A DNA stretch of 7,083 nucleotides from CAZIVO01 sp964542765. Its GTDB lineage: Bacteria > Planctomycetota > UBA1135 > UBA2386. Shown piece by piece: positions 5,097-7,083 of the stretch. The stretch's first letter is position 1; each line of letters begins with the position of its first letter. The stretch covers positions 1-7,083 of the forward strand of contig CAZIVO010000146.1 of assembly GCA_964542765.1 (NCBI GenBank). Direction: 5' to 3'. A program made the position numbers and the translations under genes. The notes under the pieces are model-generated. The model had not been told where the DNA came from. It saw only the letters and a program-made list of their open reading frames with translations, and did not search any database.

Positions 5097-6155
5097 TCAG
5101 TTGATCTTGAAGATCGCGCCGCCGTTTTGTGGGGTGTACCCGGTGGGTGACGTCATATCCGACGAGTTGTACATCCGCTTGAGCGTGACCTTGACATCGG
5201 GATGCCCCTTGGGAAGTTCGACCGTGCTGCGACGAGCAGCGGACACGGGGATCACCTTCTGGCCCTTGTCGATGGCCACCGCCTGACCATGGATCTTGGC
5301 CAGGGCCATGGTCAAATTGTAGGCCAGACCAGGGATATGGGTCGTCGTTTTCGAACCGGTCGCCGAAAGCACTCCAACAGGGATGGTCACGATCGGTTGC
5401 ACGAAAAGGTTCGTGCACAGCCCAGGCACCTTCAAATCAATCGCAGTGGATCCGATCATCAGTACCGCGGCCGCATTCGCCGGTCCATTGTACATGTTGT
5501 AGTAGAGGTCGCCCTTGCTCGCAGAGTTGACCTTGAAGTACATCTGCTGGTAGAAGGATCCGGCTGCGCCGGTCGAGACGCAACCCTTGCCGTAACCGCT
5601 GTACTTGCCGTAGTGAAACTGCGTGCCACCCTGGCGCGCGTGGTCGTGCGGGTAGGGTTTGTCATCGGTGACCGTGTGGACACGGATCTCGTACAAGAAA
5701 TCCTTCTTGCCGTCGTAGACGTAGGGACGATCAAACTTGTAACTCAGGGTGAAAGGGGCCGGCGCGACGGCGGGGTCCTGAGTCCAGTCGGGAAGCTGGA
5801 CCTTGCGCTTCTTGATCACCTGGGTGGAGGCACCGGACCAGTTGCTGGCGAAGGTGCTGGTGAAGGCCGTGAAGGTGCCCTGCCCGCAGAAGAGTTCGAG
5901 TTCGCAGGTGCGAGCCTTGCCACCGGTCGAGGACTTGTAACGGTAGTGACGCCTGTAGCTCATCATCGCGATCGGCAGGGGCTTGCCGGACAACTCCGTG
6001 GTGATCTGCTGAAGGCGACCGGTCACCTTGAAGGCATGCGGGAAGCTGGTGTAGCCGCCGCCGGTCTGGGTCACACGACTCGCTGGAACAACCGTGCCTT
6101 GTGCTGCAAGAGATGCGACCAGGCTGGTCGCAACGAGAAGAGAAAGGTGTCTCAT
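5097..6155 (-). CDS. Secreted protein of unknown function, planctomycete style
   Basis: The 352-residue protein has a signal peptide (MRHLSLLVATSLVASLAA, cleavage near 17-18), so it is exported. I do not recognise a named domain. The mature part is rich in Thr, Ser, Tyr and Gly, fits an all-beta protein, and has four cysteines (84, 90, 192, 247). The N-terminal part includes GGGYTSFPHAFKVTGRLQQI (32-51) and MMSYRRHYRY (64-73). The C-terminal part (GPANAAAVLMIGS at 224-236, then GLCTNLFVQP at 245-254, then IHGQAVAID at 288-296) recalls the lineage-specific beta-domain at the end of many secreted planctomycete proteins. That link is from memory of the pattern, not a search. ATG 6155 is chosen for its compact signal peptide; ATG 6170 (MAPSIMRHL...) is possible. 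Neither has a strong ribosome site. The same frame stays open to 6350 without coding character. Confidence 0.75.
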   Translation of the reverse strand: MRHLSLLVATSLVASLAAQGTVVPASRVTQTGGGYTSFPHAFKVTGRLQQITTELSGKPLPIAMMSYRRHYRYKSSTGGKARTCELELFCGQGTFTAFTSTFASNWSGASTQVIKKRKVQLPDWTQDPAVAPAPFTLSYKFDRPYVYDGKKDFLYEIRVHTVTDDKPYPHDHARQGGTQFHYGKYSGYGKGCVSTGAAGSFYQQMYFKVNSASKGDLYYNMYNGPANAAAVLMIGSTAIDLKVPGLCTNLFVQPIVTIPVGVLSATGSKTTTHIPGLAYNLTMALAKIHGQAVAIDKGQKVIPVSAARRSTVELPKGHPDVKVTLKRMYNSSDMTSPTGYTPQNGGAIFKIN

Positions 6156-6188
6156 GATGCTCGGGGCCATGTCAAACGGCGGCGTTGG

Positions 6189-6228
6189 AAAGAAAAGCAT
6201 CCGGCACCACCCGAAAGCGCGGTGCTGG
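6189..6228 (-). promoter_or_regulatory. Hairpin followed by a T-rich run in the leader of the secreted protein gene
   Basis: Read on the minus strand, CCAGCACC (6228-6221) and GGTGCCGG (6208-6201) pair with one A-C mismatch around a 12-base loop. After ATGC comes TTTTCTTT (6196-6189). This is terminator-like. It lies 33 bases before the chosen start codon of the secreted protein and about 150 bases after the stop of the DUF1295 gene. It may end read-through from that gene or act as an attenuator. The rest of 6171-6375 shows no gene. The stem is imperfect and the T-run interrupted, so confidence is low. Confidence 0.25.
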
Positions 6229-6375
6229 AGATGAATGAACCAGCAATAGAATAGCAAAGATAGGCCGGAATAGTCCTGACCCTCATCGGCACATGCATTC
6301 CATCTCAAAGATGACGAGCAACCACATCTTCTTGGAGCAATCATCTCCACGGCTCACCGAAAAAGCCGATCGAGA

Positions 6376-7083
6376 TCAGCGGCGCGGCGGCCGGGGGAAG
6401 AAGGCCGATGTGCGTTCGGTGTACGCCTGCCAGCCTGGCTTCGAGACACGCAGCGAGCGTTCCAGCAAGGGGACACCCGAAATCTTCATGAGTAAAAATC
6501 CCATGATGAGGGGAGATGGAAATGCCACCCAGCCCCACGGGGTTTCGCAAGCGACCAGGAAGATCCCCCACCAGACCAGGAAGTCTCCGAAGTAATTGGG
6601 GTGTCGCGTCCAGGCCCAGAGCCCGCGGTCGAGGATCTGGCCGGGCGATGAGCCTGCGCGAAAACGTGCGAGCTGCCGGTCGGCAAGACTCTCGATGACG
6701 ATCCCGAGCAAGCACAGGCACGCCCCGGAGATCCCCACCCAGCCCAGCCCGATCGGCGTGCAGCAACAGTCAGGTTCTCCGGGCATCCCCATGGCCATCT
6801 GGATCGGCAGGGAGATGATCCAGATGAGGGCTCCCTGCAGACCGAAGACGGACCACAGACTGACGCGTCCGAAGCGCTCCCCATGGCGCTCGCGCATGGC
6901 CGTATAGCGCGGGTCCTCGCCCTTGCCGCGGTTGCGCCAGAAGAGGTGGTGGGACAGACGCAGCCCCCAAGCCGTGACCAGAATCGCCAGTAAACGACCA
7001 TGGACGGAGGCGCCGCCTTCGCTGGCGATCAATCCGATCCAGGCCACCATCACGAAACCCAGACCCCAGAAAACATCGACGAT
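6376..7083 (-). CDS. DUF1295 membrane protein (steroid 5-alpha-reductase-like fold), 5' end beyond the window
   Basis: The visible 235 residues are the C-terminal and middle part of a multi-helix inner-membrane protein of the DUF1295 family, related to steroid 5-alpha-reductases and isoprenylcysteine methyltransferases; these often use NADPH. Full members have about 260-290 residues, so a short N-terminal part is missing. The frame is open to the window edge, where IVDVFWGLGFVMVAW matches the family's D-x-x-W-G-L-G-F signature; the GTG at 7053 and the ATG at 7050 are therefore not the start. Further signatures (numbered from the edge): NRGKGEDPRY (51-60), ESLADRQ (131-137), WTRHPNYFGDF (158-168), ISGVPLLE (201-208) and the end YTERTSAFFPRPPRR. 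Several hydrophobic helices lie between them. An unusual CCC run occurs at 106-108. Substrate and reaction are unknown. The family call is firm. Confidence 0.9.
   Translation of the reverse strand: MVDVFWGLGFVMVAWIGLIASEGGASVHGRLLAILVTAWGLRLSHHLFWRNRGKGEDPRYTAMRERHGERFGRVSLWSVFGLQGALIWIISLPIQMAMGMPGEPDCCCTPIGLGWVGISGACLCLLGIVIESLADRQLARFRAGSSPGQILDRGLWAWTRHPNYFGDFLVWWGIFLVACETPWGWVAFPSPLIMGFLLMKISGVPLLERSLRVSKPGWQAYTERTSAFFPRPPRR

Noticed and set aside
5202..6254. A 350-codon + strand frame opposite the secreted protein.
   Set aside because: It is an antisense shadow rich in Arg, Gly, His and Val with no signal peptide or motif.
6346..6368. Small stem CGGCT/AGCCG just after the DUF1295 stop as a terminator.
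   Set aside because: The stem is five pairs with a nine-base loop and has no T-run after it on the minus strand.

Overview
This window is bacterial, GC-rich (about 60%) and densely coded on both strands. It carries eight well-supported genes, one probable gene fragment and a few regulatory or structural candidates. It shows no rRNA, tRNA, CRISPR array, insertion sequence or phage gene. Three things suggest a planctomycete, probably an environmental lineage near the little-studied Poly30/Pla163-type groups: the style of the secreted beta-rich protein on the right, the DUF3500 secreted protein, and the frequent lack of clear Shine-Dalgarno sequences. This assignment is inference from protein style, since no marker gene is present.

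Layout from left to right. (i) apaG and a secreted DUF3500 protein lie on the + strand, separated by about 200 bases without a gene. (ii) A minus-strand cluster reads right to left: a HAD-superfamily phosphatase, then denD (D-erythronate dehydrogenase family), then a single-domain rhodanese. denD and the rhodanese gene are 7 bases apart. The cluster converges on the DUF3500 gene, with a perfect 10-bp inverted repeat at the junction. (iii) A divergent intergenic region of about 300 bases holds the palindrome CCGAACACCTGTTCGG, which fits the CGAAC-N4-GTTCG form of a Gram-positive-type LexA (SOS) operator. It sits 29 bases before (iv) a + strand pair: a 73-residue two-helix membrane protein and a YbjQ/UPF0145 protein. 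(v) Overlapping the ybjQ stop is a short open stretch that looks like the last ~30 residues of a TauD/SyrP-like Fe(II)/2-oxoglutarate dioxygenase, with no preceding domain, so probably a gene remnant. (vi) On the minus strand are a secreted protein of unknown function and, running off the right edge, a DUF1295 membrane protein of the steroid 5-alpha-reductase-like fold.

The most coherent functional unit is HAD-denD-rhodanese. DenD oxidises D-erythronate, and a neighbouring phosphatase could supply it from 4-phosphoerythronate, a toxic side product of central metabolism. The usual downstream genes otnI, otnK and otnC are not in the window. The most unusual signals are the LexA-like palindrome before the small membrane protein/YbjQ pair and the dioxygenase remnant behind it.
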